A stretch of 40,852 bases of DNA from Planctomycetota bacterium (GCA_020851075.1 JADZDL010000436.1:1-40852), one strand, 5' to 3'. Shown: positions 25,790 through 35,875, counted from the first letter of the stretch. The notes: generated from the letters alone by a model not told the origin. Numbers and translations are program-made.

Positions 25790-28768
25790 ATGTACACGCT
25801 GCAGATCCTCGACCGAGGGCAGACGTTCCTGCATCCCCTCGATGGTCGCCTCGTGGTGATCGGCTCCGGTCCGGATGTTGACCTTCGTCTTGGTGAAGAA
25901 GAGGTCCTGGCGCTGCACGCCCGGATCGAACCCGCCGGCGAAGGCGTGCGCATCGTCGCGTTGGCCAAGCTGCTGGTGAACGGTCGCGCGACCCAGCGCG
26001 CGGAGCTGACTCTCGGGGATCGCATCGAGATCGGCCGCGCGGTGCTGGTGGTCGGCAAGTCGGTGCCGCGACCTGCGGTGCCCGAGGATGTGCTGGGGGA
26101 GGCGCGGCAGCGTCCCGTCCGTCGGACCCAACGACGTAACTCGAAGTGGCTGCCGATCCTGGCTGCGGCGGGGCTGCTGGCGGTGGTGGTGACGTTCGTC
26201 TGGACGGCGGAGCCGGATGCCAGCCGCGTGCAGTCCGAGATCGCGGTCCTGCAGCGGACCTTGGCCGCCGGCGAACTCGATCGTGCGAAGGCCCAGATCG
26301 GGCGTCTGCACCGCGAATGGGACGAAGCGAAGGACGAGCGGCTGCAGCGGTTAGGCGGCGAAGAAGCGCGGCTGCAGGGCATCGAGTCCGCGGTGCAGAA
26401 GTTGACCGCGCAAGTCCTGGATCCGTCGATCGCGCGCACCTACTCGCAGTGGAGTGTCGAACTGCAGCGCCTCGAGGCCGAAGGCGATCCGTTCGAACGC
26501 GTGGCGGCGCGCATCGTACGGTCGTCGTTGCGCGACACGATTTCGCGCCGCCCGGAGCCGGTGGTGAGCCCGGTGGCGGTGGGGGCTGGCGGTGACCAGG
26601 CCGTTCGCGCGCCAGAATCCGCGGCGCCGTCGACGAACCCTGCGACCAGAGCTCCTGCTGCCGTGCAGGGTGTTCCGGCCCAGTCCACAGGCGGGGATGC
26701 CAAGGCGGTGGTCTCGGGCGTCTTGGCCGAAGCGCGTCGATTGTGCGAGCAAGGGCTGTTTGCACAGGCGCTCGCCACAGTGCAGGCGGAGGTCGGTGAG
26801 GCCGTCGAGTCGGAGGTTGTGCGCGACCTGCAGGCCGAGTTGGTGCGCATGCGCACGGACGCGGTCGCGGCGGCGGAGAAGCTCGCGGCCGAGGCGCGCG
26901 CCCTGGTGCAGCAGGGGCAGCTTCGCGAAGCGATCACGAAGATCGTGTCCTCGCAGCATCGCTTCCCCAACGACGAAGGTTGTCGCGTGCTCGGCGTCGT
27001 GCGCAGCGAGGCCGAAGCGCAGATTGCGGCGGCGGAACGTGAGCAGATGCGCAAGGTGGCTCAGGCCAGTGCTTCGCCCGCGGGGGGCGCGCCGGTCGTG
27101 GATGAAGCGGCGCGGCGCGCGACCTTGTCGACCCTGCGGTCGCAGCTCGATCGCATTCGCGAGGCCGAAGCGAGTGGCGCGTATGCGGAAGCGTCGCAGT
27201 TGCTGAAGCAAGCGGCCGAAATGGTGCGCGAGCGCGACGCGGATTTTGCGGCCCGGCTCGAAGTGCGCGCCGCCGACGCCGAGCAGGTTGCGGCATGGCA
27301 TTCCCACGTCGCCAATGCCGTGCGTTCGGGCGCGAAGCTCGACGTTGCGATGCGCAGTGGCCGGGTTGCCCGCCTGAAGAACGGGGCCGGGGAGTCACTG
27401 CTCGCGGCGAGCGTCGATGGAGAAGAGTCGCTGGCCTGGGCCGAGGTTGCCGCTACGGGCCTGCAGTCGCTGCTCGAACTCACCCATGCGCAGGGCCCGG
27501 CGCTACTGGGTGGCGTGGGGTTGCTCTACAAGGGCGGGGACACGCCGGTCGCGGAGTCGGTGCTCGCGAAGGTGTTGCGAGCAGATCCGAAGCAGAAGGA
27601 TGTGATCGATCGCGCGATTGCGCGCGGGCGCGGCGAAGCCTGGGATGCGCGCGGTTACACGCTGGCGAAGGAAGGTTTCGTTTCGGCGCGGTCGATCGAC
27701 ACGCAGAAGCAGGCGCAGAAGTTCGCGGCGCGGCTCGATGCGCTCATGCGCGGCAAGGATGTCGCCGCGCGCAGTGCCTTCGTCACCGAGGTCATGGGCC
27801 AGGGACCGGACGCGCTGGCGGCACTGTTGGCGGCGTTCCAGCAGGAGTTCAAGAAGCAGGTCGCGGGCCTCGAGAACGGGGTGCTGAAGAAGCAGGTTGG
27901 CAAGCTCGCCGCCCAGCGGGGCCAGCTCGATGCGGCGCGCAGGTTTGCGAAGGACCTCATCTACGACGAGGTCACCTACTTCTATCCCTACAAGCCGCCG
28001 GCCGTGTCGAGTGATCGTTTTGCCGAGTACAACCGGGTGCAGGCAGAGGTGGATCGGCGCGTGGCCGCCGTCGAGACGGTCTGGCACGACGATCGCCTGC
28101 GCATCAAGATCCCGGCCTCCTTGCAGGGGGATCTGGATCGCCTCGATTGGGTGGCCAAGGTGCTTGCGGACTTCGGTCAGCTCGATGCCGCGACGCTCGC
28201 CCAGGTGGAATGGGCGCGCGCGCTGCCGCCCGGCGATTCGATCGGTATCGCGGACTACTGCGAGACACCGAGCGAGCGGGAAGATCTCGAAGAATGGCGT
28301 CGTATCGAGGCCTACAACGCCGTGGTTGGGCAGGACCTCTCTTCGGCGGCGCGCGAACAGCTCAAGGTCACGAATGGCTATCGCGCGATGTTCCGCCACC
28401 GTCCGCTGGCCGTGGTGCCGAAGATCTGCGATGCCTCGCAGGGGCACGCGGAGGAGATGTCCAGGCTCGGGTACTTTGCCCACATGTCGCCGACCCCGGG
28501 CCGCCGCACGCCGTTTGATCGCATGCGTCTGGCTGGTTACGAGTACGGTGTGAGCGAGAATATCGCGCTCCATGATTCGGCCCTCGGCGCGCACGTGGCG
28601 TGGTGCCATTCGTCCGGGCACCATCGCAATCTGTTGAATCCGGGCCACCGGGAGTTCGGCATCGGCTGCGACGGGCGCTACTGGGTGCAGAACTTCGGCT
28701 CGGGTAGGACCTATGAGACGCACGTGGCGTTTGGCGGCAACGGCGCGGGTCGCCCCGGCCACCGCTGA
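25790..28768 (+). CDS. FHA-like domain - TM helix - coiled coil - CAP/SCP domain fusion
   Basis: A 992-residue bitopic protein. Residues about 1-90 form an FHA-like beta-sandwich (LVVIGSGPDVDLRL, ALHARIE, LLVNGRA, LGDRIEIG). A basic stretch RRTQRRNSKW precedes a single TM helix, about 120-140, so FHA should be cytoplasmic. Residues about 145-850 are Ala/Glu-rich helices, partly coiled coil with TPR-like pieces. Residues about 858-975 are a CAP/SCP domain: VTNGYRAMFRHRPLA, GHAEEMSRLGYFAHMSP, YGVSENIA and AWCHSSGHHRNLLNP contain the conserved His, Glu and His of the CAP cavity. The FHA half lacks the Arg of the GR motif and the Ser of SxxH that contact phosphothreonine. The role is unknown. ATG 25790 was chosen over TTG 25781. 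Confidence 0.86.
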   Translation: MYTLQILDRGQTFLHPLDGRLVVIGSGPDVDLRLGEEEVLALHARIEPAGEGVRIVALAKLLVNGRATQRAELTLGDRIEIGRAVLVVGKSVPRPAVPEDVLGEARQRPVRRTQRRNSKWLPILAAAGLLAVVVTFVWTAEPDASRVQSEIAVLQRTLAAGELDRAKAQIGRLHREWDEAKDERLQRLGGEEARLQGIESAVQKLTAQVLDPSIARTYSQWSVELQRLEAEGDPFERVAARIVRSSLRDTISRRPEPVVSPVAVGAGGDQAVRAPESAAPSTNPATRAPAAVQGVPAQSTGGDAKAVVSGVLAEARRLCEQGLFAQALATVQAEVGEAVESEVVRDLQAELVRMRTDAVAAAEKLAAEARALVQQGQLREAITKIVSSQHRFPNDEGCRVLGVVRSEAEAQIAAAEREQMRKVAQASASPAGGAPVVDEAARRATLSTLRSQLDRIREAEASGAYAEASQLLKQAAEMVRERDADFAARLEVRAADAEQVAAWHSHVANAVRSGAKLDVAMRSGRVARLKNGAGESLLAASVDGEESLAWAEVAATGLQSLLELTHAQGPALLGGVGLLYKGGDTPVAESVLAKVLRADPKQKDVIDRAIARGRGEAWDARGYTLAKEGFVSARSIDTQKQAQKFAARLDALMRGKDVAARSAFVTEVMGQGPDALAALLAAFQQEFKKQVAGLENGVLKKQVGKLAAQRGQLDAARRFAKDLIYDEVTYFYPYKPPAVSSDRFAEYNRVQAEVDRRVAAVETVWHDDRLRIKIPASLQGDLDRLDWVAKVLADFGQLDAATLAQVEWARALPPGDSIGIADYCETPSEREDLEEWRRIEAYNAVVGQDLSSAAREQLKVTNGYRAMFRHRPLAVVPKICDASQGHAEEMSRLGYFAHMSPTPGRRTPFDRMRLAGYEYGVSENIALHDSALGAHVAWCHSSGHHRNLLNPGHREFGIGCDGRYWVQNFGSGRTYETHVAFGGNGAGRPGHR

Positions 28769-28821
28769 GTCCGACGACTAGCGTCTTTCGATTCCGCAGC
28801 TACGCTTGCGCCGCCGACGAA

Positions 28822-30060
28822 GTGCCGCCCCCTGCGGTGACTCGCTTACCCGGCTACGGATCAGTGTCGGATTGCATCGAGATCACAACCGATCGCGGTG
28901 AGTCACGGAAGGTTCCCATCGCCGGGGACAAGGTGTGGCTTGGCAGCGGTGAAGGGGCAGACGTGCGCGTCCGCGGCCTCGCGCCGCGCCAGCTTTGCTT
29001 CGTGCGGACGGACCATGGGTATCGCGTCGAGCCGGCGGTGCCAGGCTCGACCGTCGACGTGAACGGCGAAGCGCTGTTCTGCAAGGACCTCGTCGCCGGA
29101 GACCGTATCCAGGTCGCTGGGCTGCAGATCCGGTGGCTCATGGATGCAGCATCGGTGGCGATCGCACCGCGGGCTCGCGCAGCGAGACGCGCTGACGAGG
29201 CTGCACCTCGGCGTTCGCCGCGGACGGTGCGCCCGAAGTCCAGGGGCCGGTGGATCCCCGTGAGTGCGTTGTTTGCCGTGGTGCTGCTTGTCGGGCTGTT
29301 CTTGTTGCGCAGCCTATCCGGTTCGACCTGGCCGCATTCGCCCCAGCACTACGTCGATCTGGCGCGGGCGCAGATGAACAACGACGAGCCGCAGCGCGCG
29401 TTGGATACCCTTGCATTTGCGTTGGGGGAAGCGACCGGGGCCACGCGCGCAGAGGCACTGGCGCTCGAAGCCGAGATCCATCGGCGGCGTGTGGAACGCG
29501 CGGAAAAGCCGAAACTCATGGTCGCCCGCCAGCAGCAAGAACTGCTGCTTTCGTTCGCCGGGCGGCACCTGCGAGATGGCGCCAGCCGGCCAGCCGCGCG
29601 GGAATTGGTGCGGTTGTGCGACGAGTGGTTGGCCGCGCACGAGGAACTCTGTGCGCGCAATGCGGAAGGGGAACCGCTGCTGCGCGCGACCAGGGACCTA
29701 CGTTCCCGCTACCTCGCGATCGCGGCGATCGGCGAGCCTGAGACGGCCGCGGATGTCCTGTTTGCGGCGCAGACGCGGTTGCAGTTCCGCTGGCGCGACT
29801 ATCTTGGTGCCGTGCAGCGCATCGATGCGTTCCTGCGCCTTCATCCTGATGCCGTGGAAGTGCAGAAAGCGCGCGAGGTGATGCTCGCCGAAGGCGAGCC
29901 GTGGCTCGAAGGCCGATTGCATGGCATCGATGCGATGCTGGACCGCGGCGACACCGGCAACGCGGCGCTCGATCTGGAGCAGCTCGAGAAGTGGTCGCTG
30001 TTGCCCGAATGGCGGGCCAAGGTCGAAGCGCGACAGCGCCGGCTCCAGCGCGAACGCTGA
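28822..30060 (+). CDS. FHA-like domain - TM protein with helical C-terminal half
   Basis: A 412-residue protein built like the N-terminal part of its upstream neighbour. An FHA-like fold covers about residues 20-107 (VWLGSGEGADVRV, VDVNGEALF, VAGDRIQVAG). A basic linker ends in RPKSRGRW, followed by one TM helix, about 144-165 (WIPVSALFAVVLLVGLFLL). About 240 outward-facing helical residues with TPR-like spacing come last (YVDLARAQMNNDEPQRALDT). As in the neighbour, 'LGSG' replaces the usual GR motif, and the SxxH position reads RQLC, so phosphothreonine binding is doubtful. It starts 53 bp after the FHA-CAP gene and is probably co-transcribed. The GTG at 28822 is provisional; GTG 28864 is in frame and closer to the domain. 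No CAP domain is present. Confidence 0.8.
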   Translation: MPPPAVTRLPGYGSVSDCIEITTDRGESRKVPIAGDKVWLGSGEGADVRVRGLAPRQLCFVRTDHGYRVEPAVPGSTVDVNGEALFCKDLVAGDRIQVAGLQIRWLMDAASVAIAPRARAARRADEAAPRRSPRTVRPKSRGRWIPVSALFAVVLLVGLFLLRSLSGSTWPHSPQHYVDLARAQMNNDEPQRALDTLAFALGEATGATRAEALALEAEIHRRRVERAEKPKLMVARQQQELLLSFAGRHLRDGASRPAARELVRLCDEWLAAHEELCARNAEGEPLLRATRDLRSRYLAIAAIGEPETAADVLFAAQTRLQFRWRDYLGAVQRIDAFLRLHPDAVEVQKAREVMLAEGEPWLEGRLHGIDAMLDRGDTGNAALDLEQLEKWSLLPEWRAKVEARQRRLQRER

Positions 30061-30079
30061 GCCGGCCTGTTGGCGATTG

Positions 30080-32407
30080 CTAGACCTTGAACTGGCCGAC
30101 CACGCCCATGAGGTCGTGCGCGAGCTCGGACAGGCTCTTGCCCGCCATCGAAGTCTGCTCGGCGCCGGCGGCGGTGGACTGCGCGTGGTGATCGACGGCC
30201 GCGATGGCGCGACTGATCTCCTGGCTTGCCGACACGCCTTCGCGGACGTTGGTCGTGACCATCTCGATGGACTTGCTGCTCTGCGCGAGGTTGGAGGAGA
30301 TCTCCTGCGTGGCCGAACGCTGTTCGGAAACCGAGGTCGCGATCAACTGCGAACTCTGGCTGACCTTGGCGATGACCTGGTCGATTTCGGCAATCGCCTT
30401 CACGGACTCGGTGGTGCTGGTCTGGATGCGTTCGATGCGACTGCGGATATCCTGCGTTGCTTCGGCGGTCTGCCGCGCGAGATCCTTCACTTCGTTGGCG
30501 ACGACCGAGAAGCCCTTGCCAGCTTCGCCCGCGCGCGCCGCCTCGATCGTGGCGTTGAGCGCGAGCAGGTTGGTTTGCTCGGCAATGTCCTGGATCGCTT
30601 CGATGACGCGGCCGATCTCGTTGGCGGCGGCGCCCAAGGACGACACCTTCTCGTTGCTGGAGCGCGTCAGCTCCGCAGCCGTGCCGGCGACCGACGCGGC
30701 ATCCTGCGCGGACTTCGCGACTTCGGCGATGCTGGCGGTCATCTCTTCGACGGCAGCGGCGACGGTGCGGAACGTCGAGGCCATCGCTTCGGTCGACGTG
30801 CTGACCGAGCTCATGTTGGCCGACATCTGTTCCGACGCTGCCGCGACCTGCGAGGTCTGCATCTTGGTGCTCTCGGCACCTTCGGCGAGCGAATGGGCCG
30901 TGGCGGTCAGTTGGGTCGATGCGGAGCCGACATCGTTGGCCTTCAGCGCGATGTTCTTCACCGTCGTCTGCATCTTGCCAAGGAACTTGTTGAACCACAT
31001 GCCGAGTTCGCCGAGCTCATCCTTGCGGGCATCGGGTAGACGAGCGCGCAGGTCACCTTCCCCTTCGGCGATGTCCTTCAGCGCCTGGACGCAGCCGTGG
31101 ATCGGCGTCACGATCTGTCTGGCCAGGTACCAGCTGATCGCGGTGAGCGCCGCTGCGGTGATGCCGAGCATGACCAGTGTCCAGTTGGTCATCGCGGCGA
31201 GGTTCGAAGCCGCTGCTTCCTGCATGTGGATCGCACCGGAGAGGATCTCCTTCTTCTCGAACTTGGCGATCATCGCCCACCGCGTGCCAAGGATGTCCAG
31301 GGGCTCCCAAACCGTCAGTTCCATCTCCCCGTCGATGTCTTCGACGAAGCCGGCGCCTTCTGTACCGGCGAGAGCTTCGCGCACCTGCGGGGTGTCGTAG
31401 GAGCCGGTCTTCGGATTGCGGAATGACGCCGTCACCGAGTGCGTCTCGGGCTGCTGGCGCGAGTTGGAGCGCATGCGCTTGTCGGGGCCGACGAGCACCA
31501 CTTCCCCCGTCTTGCCCATGCCTTTTGTCGCCGAGGCTACGGTATTGATACGGTCGATTGGCAGCTGCACAACCAGGAAGCCGCAGCGTTGGCCCTCGTG
31601 CAGGATCGGCGCACCGAGGAACGCGGCTGGGCCATCGTAGCTCGGGGTGTAACACTCAAAGTCCGCCAGCGCGGTCTGGCCGGCTGGGGTCGACTGCAGC
31701 TTGCGGAAGAGCTGGCCCAGGTTGCTGTCGGCCCAGGGGCCGCTGGTGAGCGACGTGCCGAAGTCGAGTTCCTTGAAGACCGTGTAGACGATGCGACCAG
31801 TTTCATTGATGAGGAACAGGTCGTAGTAGCCAAAACGCTGCTGGATGCTCAACAGGTCCGGGTGAATGGTTGCGTGCAGTTCCGAGTAGCGCGAGCCATC
31901 CGTGGAGTGGATCAGGTTACACTTCTTGCCGAGGGGGTTGGGATTGCGCTGCACATACAACAACTGAGCCGCTATGGACTCGTTGTCGAGGCGGCCGAGG
32001 GCCGTGTCGGCGTTGCTGGCGTGGCCGATCTGGCGTTGGTACTCGTTGTGGAAGTCGCCCGTGTAGTAGCGCCGCAACTCCGCGCGAGCGCTGTTGGCGT
32101 CGAGGTTGGTCGCGAGTTCTGCCATGGCCGGGCCCAACTCGGTTACCGCCTTGGCCATCTCGGACTGTTCCGACAACGTGAGCACGTGGTCCTGGATCAT
32201 GCCGAAGTAGTGTTCGATGTCTGCGCGTCGCGCTGCCGCCACGGAGTGCAGTTGCGCGATGCTGCGCGCTTCGAGTTCGGCGATTGCCACCTCCTGCAAC
32301 TTCGTGCCTGCACTCCTCCCCTGCTGGAGGCTCATGATGCCTACCCCCATCATGGGTAGGGTGCCACAGGCAAGCAGTACAGCAATCAAGCGCGTCTGGA
32401 TCTTCAT
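30080..32407 (-). CDS. Methyl-accepting chemotaxis protein
   Basis: A 775-residue transmembrane chemoreceptor. TM1 is about residues 5-30 ([21 protein letters not shown]). A roughly 370-residue extracytoplasmic region has the double-Cache pattern ([40 protein letters not shown]). TM2 is about 405-425, followed by a HAMP domain ([18 protein letters not shown]). The cytoplasmic signalling hairpin has its tip at [19 protein letters not shown], matching the CheA/CheW-binding consensus. The C-terminus VGQFKV lacks a CheR/CheB-tethering pentapeptide. ATG 32407 has a GAGGGG upstream and starts a basic TM segment. No che gene lies in the window, so the partner kinase is elsewhere. The stop is 19 bp from the convergent FHA gene. 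The ligand is unknown. Confidence 0.93.
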   Translation of the reverse strand: MKIQTRLIAVLLACGTLPMMGVGIMSLQQGRSAGTKLQEVAIAELEARSIAQLHSVAAARRADIEHYFGMIQDHVLTLSEQSEMAKAVTELGPAMAELATNLDANSARAELRRYYTGDFHNEYQRQIGHASNADTALGRLDNESIAAQLLYVQRNPNPLGKKCNLIHSTDGSRYSELHATIHPDLLSIQQRFGYYDLFLINETGRIVYTVFKELDFGTSLTSGPWADSNLGQLFRKLQSTPAGQTALADFECYTPSYDGPAAFLGAPILHEGQRCGFLVVQLPIDRINTVASATKGMGKTGEVVLVGPDKRMRSNSRQQPETHSVTASFRNPKTGSYDTPQVREALAGTEGAGFVEDIDGEMELTVWEPLDILGTRWAMIAKFEKKEILSGAIHMQEAAASNLAAMTNWTLVMLGITAAALTAISWYLARQIVTPIHGCVQALKDIAEGEGDLRARLPDARKDELGELGMWFNKFLGKMQTTVKNIALKANDVGSASTQLTATAHSLAEGAESTKMQTSQVAAASEQMSANMSSVSTSTEAMASTFRTVAAAVEEMTASIAEVAKSAQDAASVAGTAAELTRSSNEKVSSLGAAANEIGRVIEAIQDIAEQTNLLALNATIEAARAGEAGKGFSVVANEVKDLARQTAEATQDIRSRIERIQTSTTESVKAIAEIDQVIAKVSQSSQLIATSVSEQRSATQEISSNLAQSSKSIEMVTTNVREGVSASQEISRAIAAVDHHAQSTAAGAEQTSMAGKSLSELAHDLMGVVGQFKV

Positions 32408-32619
32408 CGAACTTGTTCCCCTCGCGTTCTCTGGTCGTGTCGTTGCGAGCTCTGGGTGCATGGGCGTTGCAACTCAGGGCTTGTACCTAGGATCGGTCGG
32501 AGGTCCGGCCTGGCCTGAGGGGTGATCGCAATTCCCGGGGGGATGGCCGGTGTGGGGCCGCTCCTGCATCGGGTGCGCGGCTGTCGGGATTTCCGACACC
32601 TACGGGGAACACGTGGGTT

Positions 32620-33183
32620 TCAGCGCGGTGCGCTGGCTGCGAAAGCGGCGATTGGCGTCACCAGTTCGCCAGGGGCCTGCTCGTGCGTCTGCAGGTCCAG
32701 CTGCCAGAAGCCGACGTCATGCCAGCGATCAAACTTGCGCCCGGCGCGACGGATGATCCCGCACGGCACGAAACCAAGTCGTTCGTGCATGCGAACGGAA
32801 GCGTCGTTTGGCAGCGCAATGCCGCCGATCGCCGTGTGGAAACCTTGTTCGCGCAGCACCTCACAGAGGCGCTCGTAGAGGAGCGGGCCGAGGCCGCGCC
32901 CACATTCCGCAGCGGCCACGTAGATGCTGGTCTCCGTCGTCCAGCGGTAGGCCGTGCGCGCCCGGTAAACGCCGGCTTTGGCATAGGCCAGCACCTGACC
33001 CTCGTGGTCGGCGACGAGCCATGGGTAGAGGTCCTGGTGGGATCGCCAGAGCTCGCGCAGTTCGTCGGCAGTGATCGCTTCGTAGCCGAAGTGGATCGCC
33101 GTGGTGCGGATGTAGTGGTTGGTGATCGCCGCGATGGTCTCGAAGTCAGCTTCGTTGGCCAGGCGGAAGTCGGGGCGGCTCAT
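32620..33183 (-). CDS. GNAT N-acetyltransferase, phosphinothricin acetyltransferase-like
   Basis: A 187-residue acetyl-CoA-dependent acetyltransferase of the PAT/YncA type. It shows FRLANEADFETIAAITNHYI at the start, the TETSIYVAAAECGRGLGPLL motif A (acetyl-CoA pyrophosphate loop GRGLG) and IGGIALPNDASVRMHERLGF (motif B). It closes with FVPCGIIRRAGRKFDRWHDV, typical of the family. Relatives acetylate the amino group of phosphinothricin, methionine sulfoximine or similar compounds; the native substrate here is unknown. ATG 33183 is the first start consistent with the fold. It lies 22 bp downstream of meaB on the same strand and is probably the second gene of that operon, although no functional link between them is known to me. 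Confidence 0.9.
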   Translation of the reverse strand: MSRPDFRLANEADFETIAAITNHYIRTTAIHFGYEAITADELRELWRSHQDLYPWLVADHEGQVLAYAKAGVYRARTAYRWTTETSIYVAAAECGRGLGPLLYERLCEVLREQGFHTAIGGIALPNDASVRMHERLGFVPCGIIRRAGRKFDRWHDVGFWQLDLQTHEQAPGELVTPIAAFAASAPR

Positions 33184-33205
33184 CGTTGGGGAAGATAACG
33201 CCCGT

Positions 33206-34219
33206 TCACGGCGAACGGCGCATGGCGAGCAGGCGCCGTGCCGCGGCGGTTGGCAGCAGTGTCCCCCGCGCGACCTGCTCGTGCGCAGTGGCCATGGCCT
33301 GCTGGACGGCCGGCTCGGCGAGGAACTCGGCAAGCAGCCGTTCGCGCACCGCGCTCTCGAGCCATTCGCCGGCCTGGTGCGAGCGCCGCTCCGCGAAGCG
33401 GCCATCGGCGCGGCGTGCCGTGAGTTGCCGTTCGATCGTCTGCCACAATTCCGGAAGGCCCTTGCCGGTCACCGAGGAGCCGAGCAACACGGCGGGTGGT
33501 TCGCCTTCGCCAGCGTGCAGCACGCGCATCGCGAGCAGGCATTGTTGTGCAGCCCGATCGGCGGCGGGGGCGAGGTCGCCATCCGCCTTGTGCACGAGCA
33601 CACCATCGGCAAGTTCCATGACGCCACGCTTGATGCCTTGCAGTTCGTCGCCAGCGGCGGGTGAGAGCAACAGCAGGAAGTAGTCGACCATGCTGTGTAC
33701 GGCGACTTCCGACTGGCCGGTCCCGATCGTCTCGATGAGCACGATGTCGTGGCCCGCCGCCTCACAGAGCAGCATCGCCTCGCGCGTGCGGGCGGCAACT
33801 CCGCCGAGGGTCTCGCCGCCTGGTGACGGACGGATGAACGCGTTGGCGTGGCGGCTCAGCTCAGGCATGCGCGTCTTGTCGCCGAGGATGCTGCCGCCCG
33901 TGCGGGACGAACTCGGATCGACGGCGAGCACGGCGACCTTGTGGCCGGCGTTGCACAGTTGCAGGCCTAGCGCCTCGATGAACGTGCTCTTGCCGACGCC
34001 GGGGGCGCCCGTGATGCCGATGCGAAGGGAGTTGCCGGTGCCCGGGAGCAGGGCGGTAAGCAGCTGTTCGGCGGCATCTGCGTCGCTGTCGCGGCGACTC
34101 TCGACCAGGGTGATTGCGCGCGCCAGGGCGCGCCGATCGCCCGTTGGCAAGGCCTCTGCCAGTTCGCGAAGGTCCGTCACCCCGGCAAGGCTACGCGGCT
34201 GGCGCGACGGATCCAGCAC
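33206..34219 (-). CDS. meaB: MeaB/ArgK-type P-loop GTPase (methylmalonyl-CoA mutase chaperone)
   Basis: A 337-residue G3E GTPase. MeaB proteins guard adenosylcobalamin-dependent mutases and gate cofactor loading. Motifs: Walker [18 protein letters not shown], the switch segment [31 protein letters not shown], and the Walker B-like [11 protein letters not shown]. The base-specificity motif reads VHKADGD, with His (CAC) where nearly all GTPases have Asn. The C-terminal dimerisation arm is present. GTG 34219 is supported by AGGGAG at 34228-34233; a later GTG at 34180 is nearer to the usual N-terminus but has no ribosome-binding site. No mutase or other B12 gene is in the window, so its client must be encoded elsewhere. 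It is followed by the acetyltransferase gene. Confidence 0.92.
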   Translation of the reverse strand: MLDPSRQPRSLAGVTDLRELAEALPTGDRRALARAITLVESRRDSDADAAEQLLTALLPGTGNSLRIGITGAPGVGKSTFIEALGLQLCNAGHKVAVLAVDPSSSRTGGSILGDKTRMPELSRHANAFIRPSPGGETLGGVAARTREAMLLCEAAGHDIVLIETIGTGQSEVAVHSMVDYFLLLLSPAAGDELQGIKRGVMELADGVLVHKADGDLAPAADRAAQQCLLAMRVLHAGEGEPPAVLLGSSVTGKGLPELWQTIERQLTARRADGRFAERRSHQAGEWLESAVRERLLAEFLAEPAVQQAMATAHEQVARGTLLPTAAARRLLAMRRSP

Positions 34220-34344
34220 GGTGGCTGCTCCCTGGTCTTCGTTTGGTGCCGCGCAAACAACGAGAGCCGCCGGTGTGCGATGGCGGGCACGTGCGTTGCT
34301 CGCGCCCGCGTTTCCCCCCGTTCCCCGCGGCCGACGTTCTCTGC

Positions 34345-35430
34345 ATGTCCGACCTTCGAATCCCCCGTCGCTCCAGGGGTGGCATTGCTGAATCGGGCAC
34401 TGCCATGCCTGGGCTCTTTCGTGAGCATGGTGCCCCGGCAATGGCCGGCCCGATCGCCGAGATCGGCCAGCGTTTGCAGCTCGCCGATACCCTGAGCAGC
34501 CTGCTCGGTTCGATCCAGATGCGCGCCTTCGTTGCGCCAGAGGCCACGTTCCTTGCGCCATGGTCCGTTGCCTTCCCCGCCGGGCCACTGAGCTTCCACG
34601 TGGTCACCAAGGGGAATGCGCTGCTGGTTGGCAAGTCGGGGGGTGCGCCTGTGGTGTTGGCAAACGGCGATATCGTGCTCGCGTCGCACGGTGACGAACA
34701 TCGCTTGACCTGCGATGCGGGGCTCAAGCCAACGTCAATCCTCGATCTGGTCCAGGTGGATCAGGTGGCGCGTCGCGCGCCGATCGTGCACGGCGGACTG
34801 GGGCAGGCGACGCGGGTGGTCAGTGGGTTCTTCATGCACCGGGATCGTGGAGCGAATCGCCTGTTCTCCTCTTTGCCGCCGTTCGTGGTCGTGCGCGATG
34901 CCGGAGACGGGTGGGTGCAGTCGATGCTGCATCTCGTCGCTCTCGAGACGGGCCACGACGTGCCCGCCGTGCACGACCTGCTCAACCATCTCGGCTGCGC
35001 GTTGCTTGGGCACATCCTGCGGGCGCATCTGCGCGAACACCCGGCGTTGGCGGATAGTTGGCTCGAACGGGCACGCCGGCGCGACGTGGCGGCTGCGGTC
35101 TCCGCGATCAATGTCCGCCCGGAAGCGCCCTGGACGGTGGCCGGTCTCGCGAAGCTGGCGGGACTGTCGCGTTCGACGTTTGCGGCGCAGTTCCTGGAGA
35201 CCATGGGCATGCCGCCCGTGCGCTACCTGTTTGAGCGTCGTATGGAGATCGCCTCGGCATTGCTGAAGGAGCCGCAGGCGACGATCAAGGAGATCGCGGG
35301 GCGCTGCGGTTATGCGACGGAAGCGGCCTTCACGAACGCGTTCCGCCGTTGGGCCGGCATCCCGCCCGGCGCCTATCGGGCGCGCGAGCGCGATGTGGGG
35401 CCAGGGCTCAGGCCTGTTGATCCAAGCTGA
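34345..35430 (+). CDS. AraC-family transcriptional regulator with cupin-type sensor domain
   Basis: A 361-residue DNA-binding regulator. Residues about 45-230 look like the AraC-associated cupin-6 domain: [56 protein letters not shown]. Residues about 250-350 hold the two helix-turn-helix motifs: [21 protein letters not shown], and [20 protein letters not shown] followed by [13 protein letters not shown]. Such regulators often control nearby oxidoreductase or detoxification genes, but none is adjacent. The start is uncertain: ATG 34345, 34405 and 34441 are all in frame and none has a clear ribosome-binding site. It overlaps the convergent small-protein gene by 23 bp at its 3' end. Confidence 0.86.
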   Translation: MSDLRIPRRSRGGIAESGTAMPGLFREHGAPAMAGPIAEIGQRLQLADTLSSLLGSIQMRAFVAPEATFLAPWSVAFPAGPLSFHVVTKGNALLVGKSGGAPVVLANGDIVLASHGDEHRLTCDAGLKPTSILDLVQVDQVARRAPIVHGGLGQATRVVSGFFMHRDRGANRLFSSLPPFVVVRDAGDGWVQSMLHLVALETGHDVPAVHDLLNHLGCALLGHILRAHLREHPALADSWLERARRRDVAAAVSAINVRPEAPWTVAGLAKLAGLSRSTFAAQFLETMGMPPVRYLFERRMEIASALLKEPQATIKEIAGRCGYATEAAFTNAFRRWAGIPPGAYRARERDVGPGLRPVDPS

Positions 35431-35875
35431 GGCCCTTGGTCTCGCCGTCGAGCAGCTTCATGAGGTCGACGCCGAGCAGCGACGAAGACCCGAGCGAGCC
35501 GCCGAAGTCGAAGCCGGGGGGAGCGTCCCCAGGAGGCTTGCCAAAGCCGCCACCGGCGGCTCCGAGCTGCTCCTGCAGCTTCTCGGGATCGATGCCGTTG
35601 TCCTTCAGCACGCCGTCGATCGCGGACTTGACGTCGTCGAACGAGCCGCCGTTCTGCAGCGTTTCGTGCACGGTCTTCTGGATCGTCTCCTGCAGGTCAT
35701 CGAGCTTGTCGACGTCGACGCCTTGTTCGGCCGCGGCCGCCTTGAACTTCTCGGCCATCTTCTCCGGGCTGATTGGTGGTGGGCCACCACCTTCGCGCGG
35801 GGTCCTGCCGGCGCCTGAAAGTTGCGGCAACCGGTCGTAGGGACTGGTAGCGCTGACTCCTGAAATCTGGCTCAT
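35408..35875 (-). CDS. Small hydrophilic protein of unknown function, divergent from hipBA
   Basis: I do not recognise this 155-residue protein. It has no signal peptide or membrane segment. The N-terminus (MSQISGVSATSPYDRLPQLS) and a Gly/Pro-rich segment (REGGGPPPISPEKM) look disordered. Two amphipathic helical stretches follow (FKAAAAEQGVDVDKLDDL, FDDVKSAIDGVLKDNGID) with Asp-rich loops that could be EF-hand-like, although I cannot place a canonical 12-residue loop. A second Gly/Pro-rich part follows, and it closes with [18 protein letters not shown]. The start is firm: AAAGGAGA at 35881-35888 sits 5 nt before ATG 35875. Its promoter must lie between it and hipB, where the GATC-N6-GATC palindromes are, so HipB could also control it. 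Confidence 0.75.
   Translation of the reverse strand: MSQISGVSATSPYDRLPQLSGAGRTPREGGGPPPISPEKMAEKFKAAAAEQGVDVDKLDDLQETIQKTVHETLQNGGSFDDVKSAIDGVLKDNGIDPEKLQEQLGAAGGGFGKPPGDAPPGFDFGGSLGSSSLLGVDLMKLLDGETKGLSLDQQA

Noticed and set aside
28780-28818. AGCGT / ACGCT inverted repeat between the FHA genes as a terminator
   Set aside because: A 5-bp stem with a large loop and no T-run; not distinguishable from chance.
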